64,000 nucleotides of DNA from Tenacibaculum aquimarinum (GCF_022478115.1 NZ_JAKGSC010000001.1:1178001-1242000), one strand, 5' to 3'. Positions 50,691 through 60,039 are shown, counted from the stretch's first letter. Notes: generated by a model from the letters alone, not told the origin. A program made the numbers and translations.

Positions 50691-51821
50691 TTATTTATTT
50701 AAGTATTCTAAAACCGAATCGGTTATATGTTTTAATTGTTCTTCGTCTAATTCTGTTTGCATTGGTAAAGAAATTACACTTGCACATAGTTTTTCGGTAA
50801 CAGGAAAATCTCCTTCTTTATATCTAGGATCAGTATAGGCATCTTGTAAATGCAACGGAATTGGATAATAAATCATCGCTGGAACTCCTTTTTCAGATAA
50901 GAAGGCTCTCATATCTTCTCTGTTAACACCGTTAAGTTGTAGTGTATATTGGTGAAAAACATGGTTAGAAAACGGAACTCTCACAGGTGTTTTTACTTTC
51001 GAATGATTTGCAAACGCATTATCATAGTAATCTGCAGCTTTGTTTCTCTCTGTTGAGTAGTTGTCTAATTCACGTAATTTAATACGTAAAATAGCTGCTT
51101 GTATAGAGTCTAATCTAGAATTTACACCAACTCTATTATGTATGTATTGTTTAGATTGTCCGTGATTAGCGGTTTGTCTAAGTTTAATAGCTAACTCATC
51201 ATCATTGGTAAAAATTGCACCACCATCTCCATAACACCCTAAATTTTTAGAAGGGAAAAAAGATGTACAACCAATTGTTCCGATTGTTCCTGCTTTTTGT
51301 TTACTTCCGTCTTTAAAAGTATAGTCACAACCAATTGCTTGTGCTGTGTCTTCAATAACGTATAAATTATGCTTTTTTGCAACTTCCATAATTGCTTCCA
51401 TGTTGGCAGCTTGTCCAAATAAATGAACAGGTACAATTGCTTTTGTTTTTGGTGTAATTGCTCTTTCTATAGCTTCAACATCAATATCAAAAGTATCTGG
51501 ATACACATCAACTAAAACTGGCTTTAATTTTAATAATGCAATAACTTCTGCTGTAGCTACGTATGTAAAGTTTGCGGTAATTACTTCATCATCTGGCTGT
51601 AAATCTAAAGCCATCATGGCAACTTGTAACGCATCTGTACCGTTGGCACAAGGAATTACGTGTTTTACATCTAAGTAATTTTCTAGTTCTTTTTGAAAAC
51701 TTTTAACTTCTGGTCCATTAATGTATTGCGTAGATCTAATAACATTTAATACGGCAGAATCTATTTCTTCTTGTATTTTTTTATATTGACTTTTCAAGTC
51801 AACCATTTGAATTGGTCTCAT
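50691..51821 (-). CDS. DegT/DnrJ/EryC1/StrS-type sugar aminotransferase
   Basis: PLP-dependent aminotransferase (376 aa) that transfers an amino group to a keto-sugar nucleotide. The PLP lysine is in TSFFPSKNLGCYGDGGAIFTND near 190. Conserved stretches include PVDVYPDTFDID near 108, VPVHLFGQAANME near 136, VIEDTAQAIG near 159 and NSRLDSIQAAILRIKL near 236. The product is likely an amino sugar for surface glycans such as the O-antigen. Other genes of that pathway are not nearby, except galE downstream. Confidence 0.92.
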   Translation of the reverse strand: MRPIQMVDLKSQYKKIQEEIDSAVLNVIRSTQYINGPEVKSFQKELENYLDVKHVIPCANGTDALQVAMMALDLQPDDEVITANFTYVATAEVIALLKLKPVLVDVYPDTFDIDVEAIERAITPKTKAIVPVHLFGQAANMEAIMEVAKKHNLYVIEDTAQAIGCDYTFKDGSKQKAGTIGTIGCTSFFPSKNLGCYGDGGAIFTNDDELAIKLRQTANHGQSKQYIHNRVGVNSRLDSIQAAILRIKLRELDNYSTERNKAADYYDNAFANHSKVKTPVRVPFSNHVFHQYTLQLNGVNREDMRAFLSEKGVPAMIYYPIPLHLQDAYTDPRYKEGDFPVTEKLCASVISLPMQTELDEEQLKHITDSVLEYLNK

Positions 51822-51890
51822 AAAATGCGATTTTTATAACAGTTCAAAAATACAATTATTTTCTGTTATCTTTGGAATTAAATTTATCAA

Positions 51891-54275
51891 ATGAAACTAT
51901 TTAAAAAGGCCGTAAAAGTAATTTTTATTTTATTAATCCTTCTTGTTGCTGGTGCTTGGATTTTCTCAAGAACTTTGCATCCAACTTATAATGGAGAATT
52001 AGAATTAACGAATATTTCTGATAAAGTTACTGTGTATTATGATGAGGTTGGTGTTCCGCATATTAACGCAGAAAACCAACAAGATGCTTATGTAGCTTTG
52101 GGTTATGTGCATGCGCAAGATAGGCTTTGGCAAATGGAATTAATTAGAAGAATTTCTGCTGGTAGGTTAGCAGAACTTTTTGGTAAAGATCTAGTAAGAA
52201 CAGATAAGTTTTTCTCTGGTTTAGGTATTGAAGAAGCTGCTGAAAAAACAATTGAAAACTTAGATAAAAATTCAAACGCATATAAACTTACGGAAGCATA
52301 TTTAAATGGAATAAATCAATTTATTAGGGAAGGAACAACACCTTTGGAGTTTCATTTAATAGGATTAGAAAAAGAGGAATATACTGTAAAAGATATATAT
52401 AATGTTTTCGGTTACATGGCTTTTAGTTTTGCGGTTGCGCATAAAACAGATCCAATGCTTACCGAAGTAAAAGAAAAATTAGGTGACGCATATTTTAATG
52501 AATTAGTAGGTGCTGAATTCCAGAATTTAACCTTAATTAAAAACGAAAAAAATCCAGAATTGAAAGCAGATTTTGCAGCTTCAATGAATGTTTTGTTAGA
52601 AAAGCTACCAATTTCTCCTTTTATAGGAAGTAATTCTTGGGTTATTGGAGCAGAGAAAACTAAAAACGGAAAAGTAATTTTTGCAAATGATCCACATATT
52701 GGATTTTCGCAACCATCTGTTTGGTATCAAAATCATATAAAAACACCAGATTATGAAATGTATGGTTTCAATTTGGCTTTAACGCCGTTTCCATTGTTAG
52801 GACACAATAAAAATTATGCATACGGATTAACAATGTTTGAAAATGATGATGTTGATTTTTATTACGAAAAAAACAATCTGAATAATTCTTTAGAATACAA
52901 AACTCCAAATGGATTTCAGCAATACAAGTTGATAGATAAACTTATAAAAGTTAAAGGAGAAGTAGATACAACCTATCAAGTTAAAGTTAGTAAACACGGG
53001 CCAATAATGAATGGTTTAATTGATTTTATTGACGATGAGCGCCCAATAGCAATGCAATGGATTTATACCAAATTGAACAATCAATTGTTAGAGGTTGGTT
53101 ATGATATTTCTCACGCACAAAATTTATCAGAATTTAAAGTTGGAGCAAGTAAATTACACGCACCAGGTTTAAATATTATGTATGGAGATTCCAAAAGTAA
53201 TATTGCGTGGTTTGCTTCTGGAAAGCTCTATAAATATAGAGATTCTTTATACACAAAAACAATTTTAGATGGTGCTTCTGGTAAAGATGAAATTGTTGAA
53301 TATTTAGATTTTGAGGAAAATCCACAAGCTATAAACCCGAGTTTGAATTATGTGTATTCAGCAAATAATCAGCCAGATTCTATTGCCGGAAAATTATATC
53401 CTGGTTATTATTTAGCAGAAAATAGAGCAAGAAGAATTGTAGATTTATTAGCGCCAAAAAACGATTGGACAAAAGAAGAAGTGGCAACAATGTTGTATGA
53501 TGTTGTATCACCTTCAGCGCCTGACGTAATAGCAAGTTTCACAAATTCTTTAGATTTAGAAAATGTTTCTGCAAGTGAAAGGAAAGCTATTGATATACTT
53601 AAAAAGTGGAATGGTTATTACGGGAAAGATGAAGTTGCTCCGGTAATTTATAATCGTTTTGTGTACGAATTTCAGAAAAACACTTTTAAAGATGAAATGG
53701 GCAAAGCTTATAGTCAATTTGTAAATACACCATTTGTAGAAAAAGTCTTACCGGTACAAGCAGCTAAGGAAAACTCTGTTTGGTGGGATGATGTTTCTAC
53801 AAAAGACAAAATTGAAACGAAACAAGAAATTATTTCAAAATCGTTCACAAACACATTTAAATTTTTACAAAATCAGTTAGGTGAAAATGTCGAAGATTGG
53901 AAGTGGAATCGCGTTGCTTCTGTTGAGTATGAGCATGCAATTGGTAAAGCTGGCGGATTACTACGTTCTTTTTTTAATGTTGGTCCGTTTAAAACAAATG
54001 GTGGAGATCAAGTAATAAATAACCAAATTTTTAGTATTGATAGCACTGGTGTTTATAAAATTACTGCTGGACCTTCAACACGAAGAGTTGTAGATTTTTC
54101 TGATGTAGATAATAGTTTAGCAATTTTACCCACAGGGCAATCTGGTAATGTTTTTAGTGAGCATTATAAAGACCAAGCTCAAAAATACGTAGATGGTGAA
54201 TTTGTTAAAATGAAGATTAATCAGAAGGAAATAGAACAATCAGAAAATAAATTGGTATTTTTTCCTAAGAAGTAA
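51891..54275 (+). CDS. penicillin acylase family Ntn-hydrolase
   Basis: A 794-residue Ntn-hydrolase precursor of the penicillin acylase/AHL acylase family. An N-terminal membrane or signal segment (AVKVIFILLILLVAGAWIF, about 7-25) exports it. The alpha chain follows (VPHINAENQQDAYVALGYVHAQDRLWQMEL). Self-cleavage exposes Ser247 of GSNSWVIG as the nucleophile; the beta chain has FANDPHIGF and FPLLGHNKNYAYGLT. The Asn of NGGDQVINN and Arg of the late part complete the site. Substrates of these enzymes include acyl-homoserine lactones, but this is not decided here. Confidence 0.92.
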   Translation: MKLFKKAVKVIFILLILLVAGAWIFSRTLHPTYNGELELTNISDKVTVYYDEVGVPHINAENQQDAYVALGYVHAQDRLWQMELIRRISAGRLAELFGKDLVRTDKFFSGLGIEEAAEKTIENLDKNSNAYKLTEAYLNGINQFIREGTTPLEFHLIGLEKEEYTVKDIYNVFGYMAFSFAVAHKTDPMLTEVKEKLGDAYFNELVGAEFQNLTLIKNEKNPELKADFAASMNVLLEKLPISPFIGSNSWVIGAEKTKNGKVIFANDPHIGFSQPSVWYQNHIKTPDYEMYGFNLALTPFPLLGHNKNYAYGLTMFENDDVDFYYEKNNLNNSLEYKTPNGFQQYKLIDKLIKVKGEVDTTYQVKVSKHGPIMNGLIDFIDDERPIAMQWIYTKLNNQLLEVGYDISHAQNLSEFKVGASKLHAPGLNIMYGDSKSNIAWFASGKLYKYRDSLYTKTILDGASGKDEIVEYLDFEENPQAINPSLNYVYSANNQPDSIAGKLYPGYYLAENRARRIVDLLAPKNDWTKEEVATMLYDVVSPSAPDVIASFTNSLDLENVSASERKAIDILKKWNGYYGKDEVAPVIYNRFVYEFQKNTFKDEMGKAYSQFVNTPFVEKVLPVQAAKENSVWWDDVSTKDKIETKQEIISKSFTNTFKFLQNQLGENVEDWKWNRVASVEYEHAIGKAGGLLRSFFNVGPFKTNGGDQVINNQIFSIDSTGVYKITAGPSTRRVVDFSDVDNSLAILPTGQSGNVFSEHYKDQAQKYVDGEFVKMKINQKEIEQSENKLVFFPKK

Positions 54276-54279
54276 TTTA

Positions 54280-54304
54280 AAAGTCAGAATTTATTTCTGA
54301 CTTT
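54280..54304. terminator. hairpin between convergent penicillin-acylase and small gene
   Basis: Stem AAAGTCAGAA / TTTCTGACTTT with a short loop; it overlaps the end of the small coding region on the minus strand. The T-run on the plus strand is short, so efficiency is uncertain. Confidence 0.5.
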
Positions 54305-54581
54305 CATTTTTATTCATTTCCAGTTTCAATAAGCTGTCTTGTGTTTTTAAGATTTTTAACTCAGTTCTAGTAATAGAATCTATGCGTCTTTTTGTTTCGT
54401 ATGAAGTTGTGTCGGCTAGACTAATGTTATCTTCTATCCAGCTTCTTTGTTTGTCCATGATTTCTTCACCTTTACTTAATGAAATTTCATTATAGTTGGC
54501 TAAAACCGTGTAAGAAAAAATAGCAATTCCAATTATTAAAACTGTAATTACTGTAAGCGTATATTTTATTTTTTTGCTCAT
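54291..54581 (-). CDS. small protein with N-terminal membrane anchor
   Basis: A 96-residue protein with one membrane helix (YTLTVITVLIIGIAIFSYTVLA, about 7-28) and a charged, mostly helical tail that could form a coiled coil (SYETKRRIDSITRTELKILKT). I do not recognise a family. It follows the nitroreductase gene by 4 bases and is the last gene of the alkB-containing operon. Confidence 0.6.
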   Translation of the reverse strand: MSKKIKYTLTVITVLIIGIAIFSYTVLANYNEISLSKGEEIMDKQRSWIEDNISLADTTSYETKRRIDSITRTELKILKTQDSLLKLEMNKNESQK

Positions 54582-54585
54582 TTTA

Positions 54586-55320
54586 TTAAATTACTTTGTA
54601 AATTTCTTCAAACGGAATTCTAAAACGTTCTCCGTAAATACCTTCTGGTTTTCTGATTCCGCAAGACACAATCATATTTATTTCTGCACTTCGCGGAATA
54701 TTTAATAATCGTTTTACGCGCCAAGTATCAGAACCTTCCATTGGGCAAGTATCGTAATTTTCTGCCGCCATTGAAAGCATAAATGTTTGTGCTGCTAATC
54801 CGCAAGTTTTGTGTGCTACAATTCGCATGTCACTATTTCTAACTTCGCGATACATCGGTTTGAATAAGCCAGTAATTAAAATCATTAAATATTTAAAGAA
54901 ACCAACAATTCCGAAGAAATCAAAATACGCAAACGGAATAATTTTCCCGTAATAATTTCTTGCAACTTTTTCTCTGCTTTTTTGTTCTGATTTTGGATTG
55001 TTTTTTCCGAACATTTTATCTAACATAGATAAGTTTGCTTTTGCACGTTTTCGCCATAAATCTTTTCTAACCACAAAAACAACCAATTCTTGAGCAGTTT
55101 TTGCAGCATTTTGGTTGAAACACATTGGTGCAATTTTAGCAATAGTTTCTTTGTTTGTAATATGAATAAACTCCCACAACTGCATATTACTACTTGTTGG
55201 TGCTAAACTAGCTTGCTCTAAACATTTTTTTACAATGTTAGAGTCTATTGGCTTTTCTGAATCGTAAACTCTTACAGAACGACGATAATTTATAGCTTCT
55301 GAAACTGTTTTTTCTTGCAT
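54586..55320 (-). CDS. nitroreductase family flavoprotein
   Basis: FMN-dependent nitroreductase-fold protein (244 aa). The FMN-binding start EAINYRRSVRVYDSEKPID is at 8-26 and ASLAPTSSNMQLWEF at 33-47; the central insert with MLDKMFGKNNPKSEQKSRE is longer than usual. A hydrophobic segment lies near 134-156 (FFGIVGFFKYLMILITGLF), so it may be membrane-associated. The substrate is unknown. One base separates it from the upstream aldehyde dehydrogenase gene, so it may reduce a product of the alkane pathway. Confidence 0.85.
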   Translation of the reverse strand: MQEKTVSEAINYRRSVRVYDSEKPIDSNIVKKCLEQASLAPTSSNMQLWEFIHITNKETIAKIAPMCFNQNAAKTAQELVVFVVRKDLWRKRAKANLSMLDKMFGKNNPKSEQKSREKVARNYYGKIIPFAYFDFFGIVGFFKYLMILITGLFKPMYREVRNSDMRIVAHKTCGLAAQTFMLSMAAENYDTCPMEGSDTWRVKRLLNIPRSAEINMIVSCGIRKPEGIYGERFRIPFEEIYKVI

Positions 55321-55321
55321 G

Positions 55322-56695
55322 TTAAGAAATCTTCATTAAGGTTTTTAGTTGTTTTAATTTCCCTGTGTAAGGTGCGTAGCGTGTTGGTATGTCTAACCAG
55401 TTTCCTCTAGTAACAACTCCTTTTTTATGTGAAAAAGTGACGAATGTTTGTTTTCCATGATAACCTCCAATTCCACTTTCTCCAACGCCACCAAAAGGTA
55501 ATCTATGATTTGCGAAATGAACAGTTGTATCGTTTATAGTTCCGCCTCCAAAAGAATATTTAGCAATCATTTTTTTAGCAAAACTTTTCTTTGAAGTAAA
55601 AACATAAAGCGCTAATGGTTTGTCATATTTGCCGATTATTGCATCAAAATCTTGCTCTGTTTTATAAGAAATCATTGGAAAAATAGGCCCAAAAATTTCT
55701 CCTTTCATAACTTCGCTATCTAAGCTAGGTTCATCAATTAAAGTTGGGGCAATGTAATTATCTTCTCTATTGGTTTCTCCTCCAATTAAACAGTTTTCGT
55801 TTTCTAGCATTAGCGCTAAACGGTCAAAGTTTTTGGTATTTACAATTCTTGGATAGTCTTCTGTCGCTTGTGGATTTTCTCCATAAGCTCTAAAGATTTC
55901 CTCTTTAAAATGAGTGATAAATTTATCTTTTACAGATTTGTGAATCAATAAGTAATCAGGAGCAATACAAGTTTGTCCGCCGTTTATAAACTTACCCCAA
56001 ACCAAGCGTTTTGCGGCTAATTTTATATTAGCAGTTCCATCTACAATACAAGGGCTTTTTCCGCCCAATTCTAATGTAACAGGAGTTAAATGTTCAGCAG
56101 CAGCTTTGGCAACAATTTTACCAACTGGAACACTTCCTGTAAAGAAAATATAATCCCAACGTTGTGCTAATAATTCTTGAGATGTTGATACTCCTCCTTC
56201 AACTACTGTAACATGATTTTTATCAAAAACAGCTTCAACAATTTCATTGGTAAGTTTACTAACATTTGGTGTTAATTCTGAAGGTTTTAAAACTACGGTG
56301 TTTCCTGCGGCTATTGCTCCAATTAGTGGTGCAAAAGCTAGTTGATATGGATAATTCCAAGGCGCAATAATTAACGTTGTTCCGTAAGGTTCGCTATAAA
56401 TTTTTGCTGAAGAAGGAAAGTTCAACATTGATGGTAAAACACGTTTTGGTTTGCTCCAAGAATGTATGTTTTTTAAGGTCATTTTTAGTTCTGCCAAAAC
56501 AATTGATGTTTCAGTCATTACAGCTTCGTATTCAGATTTCTTAAAATCGTTATATAAAGCTTTTACAATATCGTTTTCTCTTTTTATGAGTTCTTTTTGA
56601 AGCTTTTTTAGAGCATTTTTTCTAAAAGAAATATCTTTGGTTTTTTGTGTAGAAAAATAGTTTTTTTGCGATTGTACTAATTCAGAAATACTCAT
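55322..56695 (-). CDS. aldehyde dehydrogenase (fatty aldehyde type)
   Basis: A 457-residue class 3-type aldehyde dehydrogenase. NAD binding is shown by IIAPWNYPYQLAFAPL near 107-122 and the GSVPVGKIV motif near 188. The catalytic Glu is in TLELGGKSP near 209, the nucleophile Cys in GQTCIAPDY near 243. The C-terminus is tightly conserved (FGGVGESGIGGYHG). It lies 3 bases after alkB, so oxidation of fatty aldehydes to acids is the probable role. The CALDH/FALDH class fits the length. Confidence 0.93.
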   Translation of the reverse strand: MSISELVQSQKNYFSTQKTKDISFRKNALKKLQKELIKRENDIVKALYNDFKKSEYEAVMTETSIVLAELKMTLKNIHSWSKPKRVLPSMLNFPSSAKIYSEPYGTTLIIAPWNYPYQLAFAPLIGAIAAGNTVVLKPSELTPNVSKLTNEIVEAVFDKNHVTVVEGGVSTSQELLAQRWDYIFFTGSVPVGKIVAKAAAEHLTPVTLELGGKSPCIVDGTANIKLAAKRLVWGKFINGGQTCIAPDYLLIHKSVKDKFITHFKEEIFRAYGENPQATEDYPRIVNTKNFDRLALMLENENCLIGGETNREDNYIAPTLIDEPSLDSEVMKGEIFGPIFPMISYKTEQDFDAIIGKYDKPLALYVFTSKKSFAKKMIAKYSFGGGTINDTTVHFANHRLPFGGVGESGIGGYHGKQTFVTFSHKKGVVTRGNWLDIPTRYAPYTGKLKQLKTLMKIS

Positions 56696-56698
56696 AAA

Positions 56699-57730
56699 TT
56701 AAATTTCTTTTAGTTTTTTATTCATTAAATTAAACCATAATGGTGGAAATAGAGAAAGTAACATCATGCCAGGATAACCTGTTGGCATTTGTGGACTTTC
56801 GGGTAATGTTTTTAAAAGTTGATAATGCTTTGCTCCATTATAATGATGATCGGAATGACGAGATAGGTTAAATAGCATTGCTTGCCCAATTACGTGGTCA
56901 GAATTCCAAGAATGTGTTCTTTTAACACGTTCGTAACGCCCGTGTTCATTCTGTTTTCTAAGTAGTCCGTAATGTTCTATATAGTTTACAGTTTCTAGTT
57001 GTAAAATTCCAAAAATTGCTGCTGCCAAAAATGCTAGCGTTACAAAACTTCCGAAGAAAAAGTAAATTCCGCCTACTAAAATGAAGTTGCAAATTGTGTA
57101 AATTATCATTCTATTTTGGATGTGAAACCAACTTCTTTCACTGTTTTTTAAACGAGTATTTTCAGCGTTCCAAGCTTGGCTGTAACTTTGAAAGTGAGAG
57201 CGAATCCAAAAAAGGTATAAAATTTCTCCTTTTCTTGCTGTAGCTGCATCCTTTGGAGTTGCTACATTAAAATGATGTCCAGCATTGTGGTAAGGTAAAA
57301 AATGTGTGTTTAAAGAAGTTAGTAATAAAATTTCTCCTAAAAATTCATCAAATCTATTGTTTCTATGGCCTAATTCATGACCAACGTTGAGTCCTATTGC
57401 TCCACACATTAATCCCATTGCGGTTATTCTTCCAATAATTTCAAAAGTTGCTAAATCTGTTTCTTGAATTGCAACAAAAAACCATCCTAAAAATAGAACT
57501 TGGATAAGTACGGTTGCGTATAATATTGATGTATAAATTTTGTTTTCCTTCTCTTTTTGCTCTTCATCTTTTGTGAAATTTTCTTTATTTGGGTTAAAGA
57601 ATAATTCTAGTAAAGGAATAAGTCCAAAGAAGGTTATTAAAGGTAAAAAAGTAAGCCAGCCAGTACTTGTAAAAGCGATAAAAACGGTGATTGGTAAAAT
57701 GGAAATTGATAAATACTTAAGGGCTTTCAT
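56699..57730 (-). CDS. alkB: alkane 1-monooxygenase (AlkB type)
   Basis: Membrane di-iron alkane hydroxylase (343 aa) with about six helices. The His boxes are HELGHR near 118, HNAGHH near 148 and HSDHHYNG near 295; the family signature NYIEHYGL lies near 251. These eight or nine histidines bind the iron pair that oxidises the terminal methyl of n-alkanes. The protein starts with helices (LSISILPITVFIAFT) and has a cytoplasmic loop with FTKDEEQKEKENK near 53-65. Rubredoxin and rubredoxin reductase genes are not seen next to it. Followed directly by an aldehyde dehydrogenase. Confidence 0.93.
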   Translation of the reverse strand: MKALKYLSISILPITVFIAFTSTGWLTFLPLITFFGLIPLLELFFNPNKENFTKDEEQKEKENKIYTSILYATVLIQVLFLGWFFVAIQETDLATFEIIGRITAMGLMCGAIGLNVGHELGHRNNRFDEFLGEILLLTSLNTHFLPYHNAGHHFNVATPKDAATARKGEILYLFWIRSHFQSYSQAWNAENTRLKNSERSWFHIQNRMIIYTICNFILVGGIYFFFGSFVTLAFLAAAIFGILQLETVNYIEHYGLLRKQNEHGRYERVKRTHSWNSDHVIGQAMLFNLSRHSDHHYNGAKHYQLLKTLPESPQMPTGYPGMMLLSLFPPLWFNLMNKKLKEI

Positions 57731-57755
57731 GTTTTAAATTTGTCTAATATACAAA

Positions 57756-58442
57756 TTACAAACAAGCATCCCAAATAGGGTCTTTTGGTGTTGGAGAAGT
57801 TAATTTTATTAATTCTTTACTTACTGGATGAATAAACTCAATTTTACGAGCGTGTAAATGAATACTTCCATCTTTATTGCTGCGCTTTGCGCCGTATTTT
57901 AAATCACCTTTTATAATTGATCCAATAGTAGAAAGCTGTACTCTAATTTGATGATGACGCCCAGTTTCTAAATCAACTTCTAATAAAGAATAATTGTCTA
58001 ATTTTTTTAGTAATTGATAATGTAAAGTTGCTTTTTTACTTCCATCAATTTCTTTGGAGTATGCAGTTGATTTGTTGTTTTTGGGGTTTTTCTTTAAAAA
58101 ATTTATCAGCGAATCTTTTTCTTTCTTTGGAAATTTTTCAACAACTGCCCAATAGGTTTTTTTTATTGTTTTTTCGCGAAGCATTTTATTTAAACGCTCT
58201 AAGGCTTTAGAGGTTCTTGCAAAAATTACAATTCCAGAAGTTGGTCTGTCTAATCGGTGAACTGTGCCTAGAAAAACTGCTCCAGGTTTATTGTACTTGT
58301 CTTTTATGTATTCTTTTACAACGTCGCTAAGTGGTTTGTCTCCAGTTTTGTCACCTTGAACAATATCTCCAGCGCGTTTATTAACAATTACTAAATGATT
58401 GTCTTCGTGTAAAACCTGTAAGTTTTCTTTGGTAGAGTGCAT
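57756..58442 (-). CDS. RluA-family pseudouridine synthase
   Basis: A 228-residue RNA pseudouridine synthase. The catalytic Asp is in VHRLDRPTSGIVIFARTSKA (about 61-80), with NKRAGDIVQGD near 22-32 and LETGRHHQIRVQLSTIG near 157-173. There is no N-terminal S4 domain, so the target is uncertain; the length resembles TruC/RluC-like short forms. It is 25 bases before alkB and 4 bases after engB, so it belongs to the same minus-strand run. Confidence 0.9.
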   Translation of the reverse strand: MHSTKENLQVLHEDNHLVIVNKRAGDIVQGDKTGDKPLSDVVKEYIKDKYNKPGAVFLGTVHRLDRPTSGIVIFARTSKALERLNKMLREKTIKKTYWAVVEKFPKKEKDSLINFLKKNPKNNKSTAYSKEIDGSKKATLHYQLLKKLDNYSLLEVDLETGRHHQIRVQLSTIGSIIKGDLKYGAKRSNKDGSIHLHARKIEFIHPVSKELIKLTSPTPKDPIWDACL

Positions 58443-58446
58443 AGAT

Positions 58447-59058
58447 TTATTTAAAATCTTTAGCTACGTCTTTATTTATTCCGTCAATAAATTCTAAAAA
58501 TTCTTCACGTCCAAAACTTGTAGATGAAGAGGTTACAAATGAAGTAGGAATTGGGTCCCAAAAATTTGCTAATTTCTTTTTGTATGCATTAATTTGATTG
58601 TTCAATTTAGAGCTACCTAATTTATCTGCTTTTGTGAAAACAATACAAAATGGAATCTGATTGTCTCCTAGAAACTGCATAAACTCTAAATCAATCTTTT
58701 GCGGATCGTGACGAGAATCTATTAAGACAAATGTGCAAACTAACTGCTCGCGTTCTTTGAAGTAGTTTTCTATAAAAAATTGAAAAATGGTACGTTTCTT
58801 TTTAGAAATTTGAGCGTAACCATAACCAGGTAAATCTACTAAAAACCAATCGTTATTAATCTTAAAATGATTTATAAGTTGAGTTTTTCCGGGTTTTCCG
58901 GAAATTTTAGCTAATTCTTTACGTTCCATTAACATGTTAATTAATGAAGATTTACCAACATTAGAACGACCTATAAAAGCATATTCTGGAATTCTATCCT
59001 TTGGTGCTTTGGTAACATTACTGTTACTCATTATAAACTCTGCAGATTTTATTTTCAT
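58447..59058 (-). CDS. engB: ribosome biogenesis GTPase EngB (YihA/YsxC)
   Basis: A 203-residue Era-like GTPase needed for 50S assembly. The G1 motif is GRSNVGKSSLIN near 31-42, G2 GKPGKTQLIN near 57-66, G3 DLPGYGYA near 75-82, G4 TKADKLG near 142 and G5 TSSST near 175. The order and spacing are typical of EngB. It lies between an alpha/beta hydrolase gene (8-base gap) and rluA-like gene in a compact operon. The start has two close Met; the first (MKIKSAEFIM) is used. Confidence 0.94.
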   Translation of the reverse strand: MKIKSAEFIMSNSNVTKAPKDRIPEYAFIGRSNVGKSSLINMLMERKELAKISGKPGKTQLINHFKINNDWFLVDLPGYGYAQISKKKRTIFQFFIENYFKEREQLVCTFVLIDSRHDPQKIDLEFMQFLGDNQIPFCIVFTKADKLGSSKLNNQINAYKKKLANFWDPIPTSFVTSSSTSFGREEFLEFIDGINKDVAKDFK

Positions 59059-59066
59059 CCTGTTGT

Positions 59067-59831
59067 TTAGATGTTTTTTTCGGTTAACCAGTTTTCTAAA
59101 ACTTGGTTAAATTCTTCTGGTCTTTCCATCATTGCTGCGTGTCCACATTTATCAATCCAAAATAAATCTGAATCTGGTAAATGTTTATGAAAATCATTTG
59201 CAACTTCTGGAGGAGTTACTGAGTCTTGTTTTCCCCAGATTAAACAAGTTGGCTGTTTCATGTTTGGTAAGTCTTTAGCCATGTTATGTCTTACTGCGCT
59301 TTTTGCAATAGCTAAAGTTTTTAACAGTGTATTTCTGTCATTAATTACCCCGTAAACTTCATCAATTAATTCTTCGGTTGCAACTTCAGGGTCGTAAAAT
59401 ACTTCACGTGTTTTATTGGCTACAAATTCCTTGTCGCCTCTTCTTGGGTAATTATTTCCCATAGAATTTTCATATAAACCAGAACTTCCAGTTAATACCA
59501 ATCCTGCAACATCTTTCGGATATTGTTTAATGTAGTAAAGTGCTATATGTCCTCCAAGAGAATTTCCTAATAAAACAACATCTTCTAGTTTTTTATGCTC
59601 TATAAAATCATGTAAGAAATTAGCTAAGTTCTTAACATTTGTTTTTAATAGCGGAAGTGTGTATAAAGGTAATTCAGGAATTAAAACTTTATAGCCTTTT
59701 TTTGAAAAATGATCAAAGGTGTCGCCAAAATTACTTAAAGCTCCCATAAGTCCATGCAATACAATAATTGCTCTTCCTTCTCCAGCTTCAGCGTACGTAA
59801 ACTTTCCTTCTGTTTTTAAATTGTTTGTCAT
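59067..59831 (-). CDS. alpha/beta hydrolase
   Basis: A 254-residue alpha/beta hydrolase. The oxyanion region is VLHGLMGALSNF near 24-35, the nucleophile elbow LGNSLGGHIAL with Ser near 92, the acid Asp in IWGKQDSVTPPE near 203-214 and the His in CGHAAMMERPEE near 232-243. Related proteins include epoxide hydrolases, dienelactone hydrolases and lipases. It is the first gene of the run that ends with the alkB module. Confidence 0.9.
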   Translation of the reverse strand: MTNNLKTEGKFTYAEAGEGRAIIVLHGLMGALSNFGDTFDHFSKKGYKVLIPELPLYTLPLLKTNVKNLANFLHDFIEHKKLEDVVLLGNSLGGHIALYYIKQYPKDVAGLVLTGSSGLYENSMGNNYPRRGDKEFVANKTREVFYDPEVATEELIDEVYGVINDRNTLLKTLAIAKSAVRHNMAKDLPNMKQPTCLIWGKQDSVTPPEVANDFHKHLPDSDLFWIDKCGHAAMMERPEEFNQVLENWLTEKNI

Positions 59832-59970
59832 TTATATTGTGGGTTTGACATAAACGCAAATATAGTTTTTTTTTATTCATGATTAAATCATTTTTAAAAT
59901 TAGGGTTTTCAACATAAAATCCAGAGTCAAACTGTTGTAAACATTGAAAAAGGTTAAATTTATCAACAAT

Positions 59971-59998
59971 GTGGTAAATTGTGGTAAAAAGTGGTAAA
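59971..59998 (+). promoter_or_regulatory. probable MraZ operator (three direct repeats)
   Basis: GTGGTAAATT, GTGGTAAAAA and GTGGTAAATA are three consecutive 10-base repeats. The core TGGTA recurs three times with five-base spacers, the same pattern as the TGGGN-N5 boxes bound by MraZ in E. coli. It lies 40-70 bases before mraZ and just upstream of the -7 box. Confidence 0.75.
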
Positions 59999-60005
59999 TA
60001 ATTTA

Positions 60006-60013
60006 TATTTTTG
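60006..60013 (+). promoter_or_regulatory. -7 promoter box of the mraZ operon
   Basis: TATTTTTG matches TAnnTTTG 27 bases before the GTG start. The MraZ repeats occupy the -33 side, so binding there would block the polymerase. Confidence 0.5.
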
Positions 60014-60039
60014 AATATTGATAAATTGATATTTATATA

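Noticed and set aside
54480-54600. Second small gene between nitroreductase and penicillin acylase
   Set aside because: Only the 96-residue membrane-anchored frame has a plausible start and spacing.
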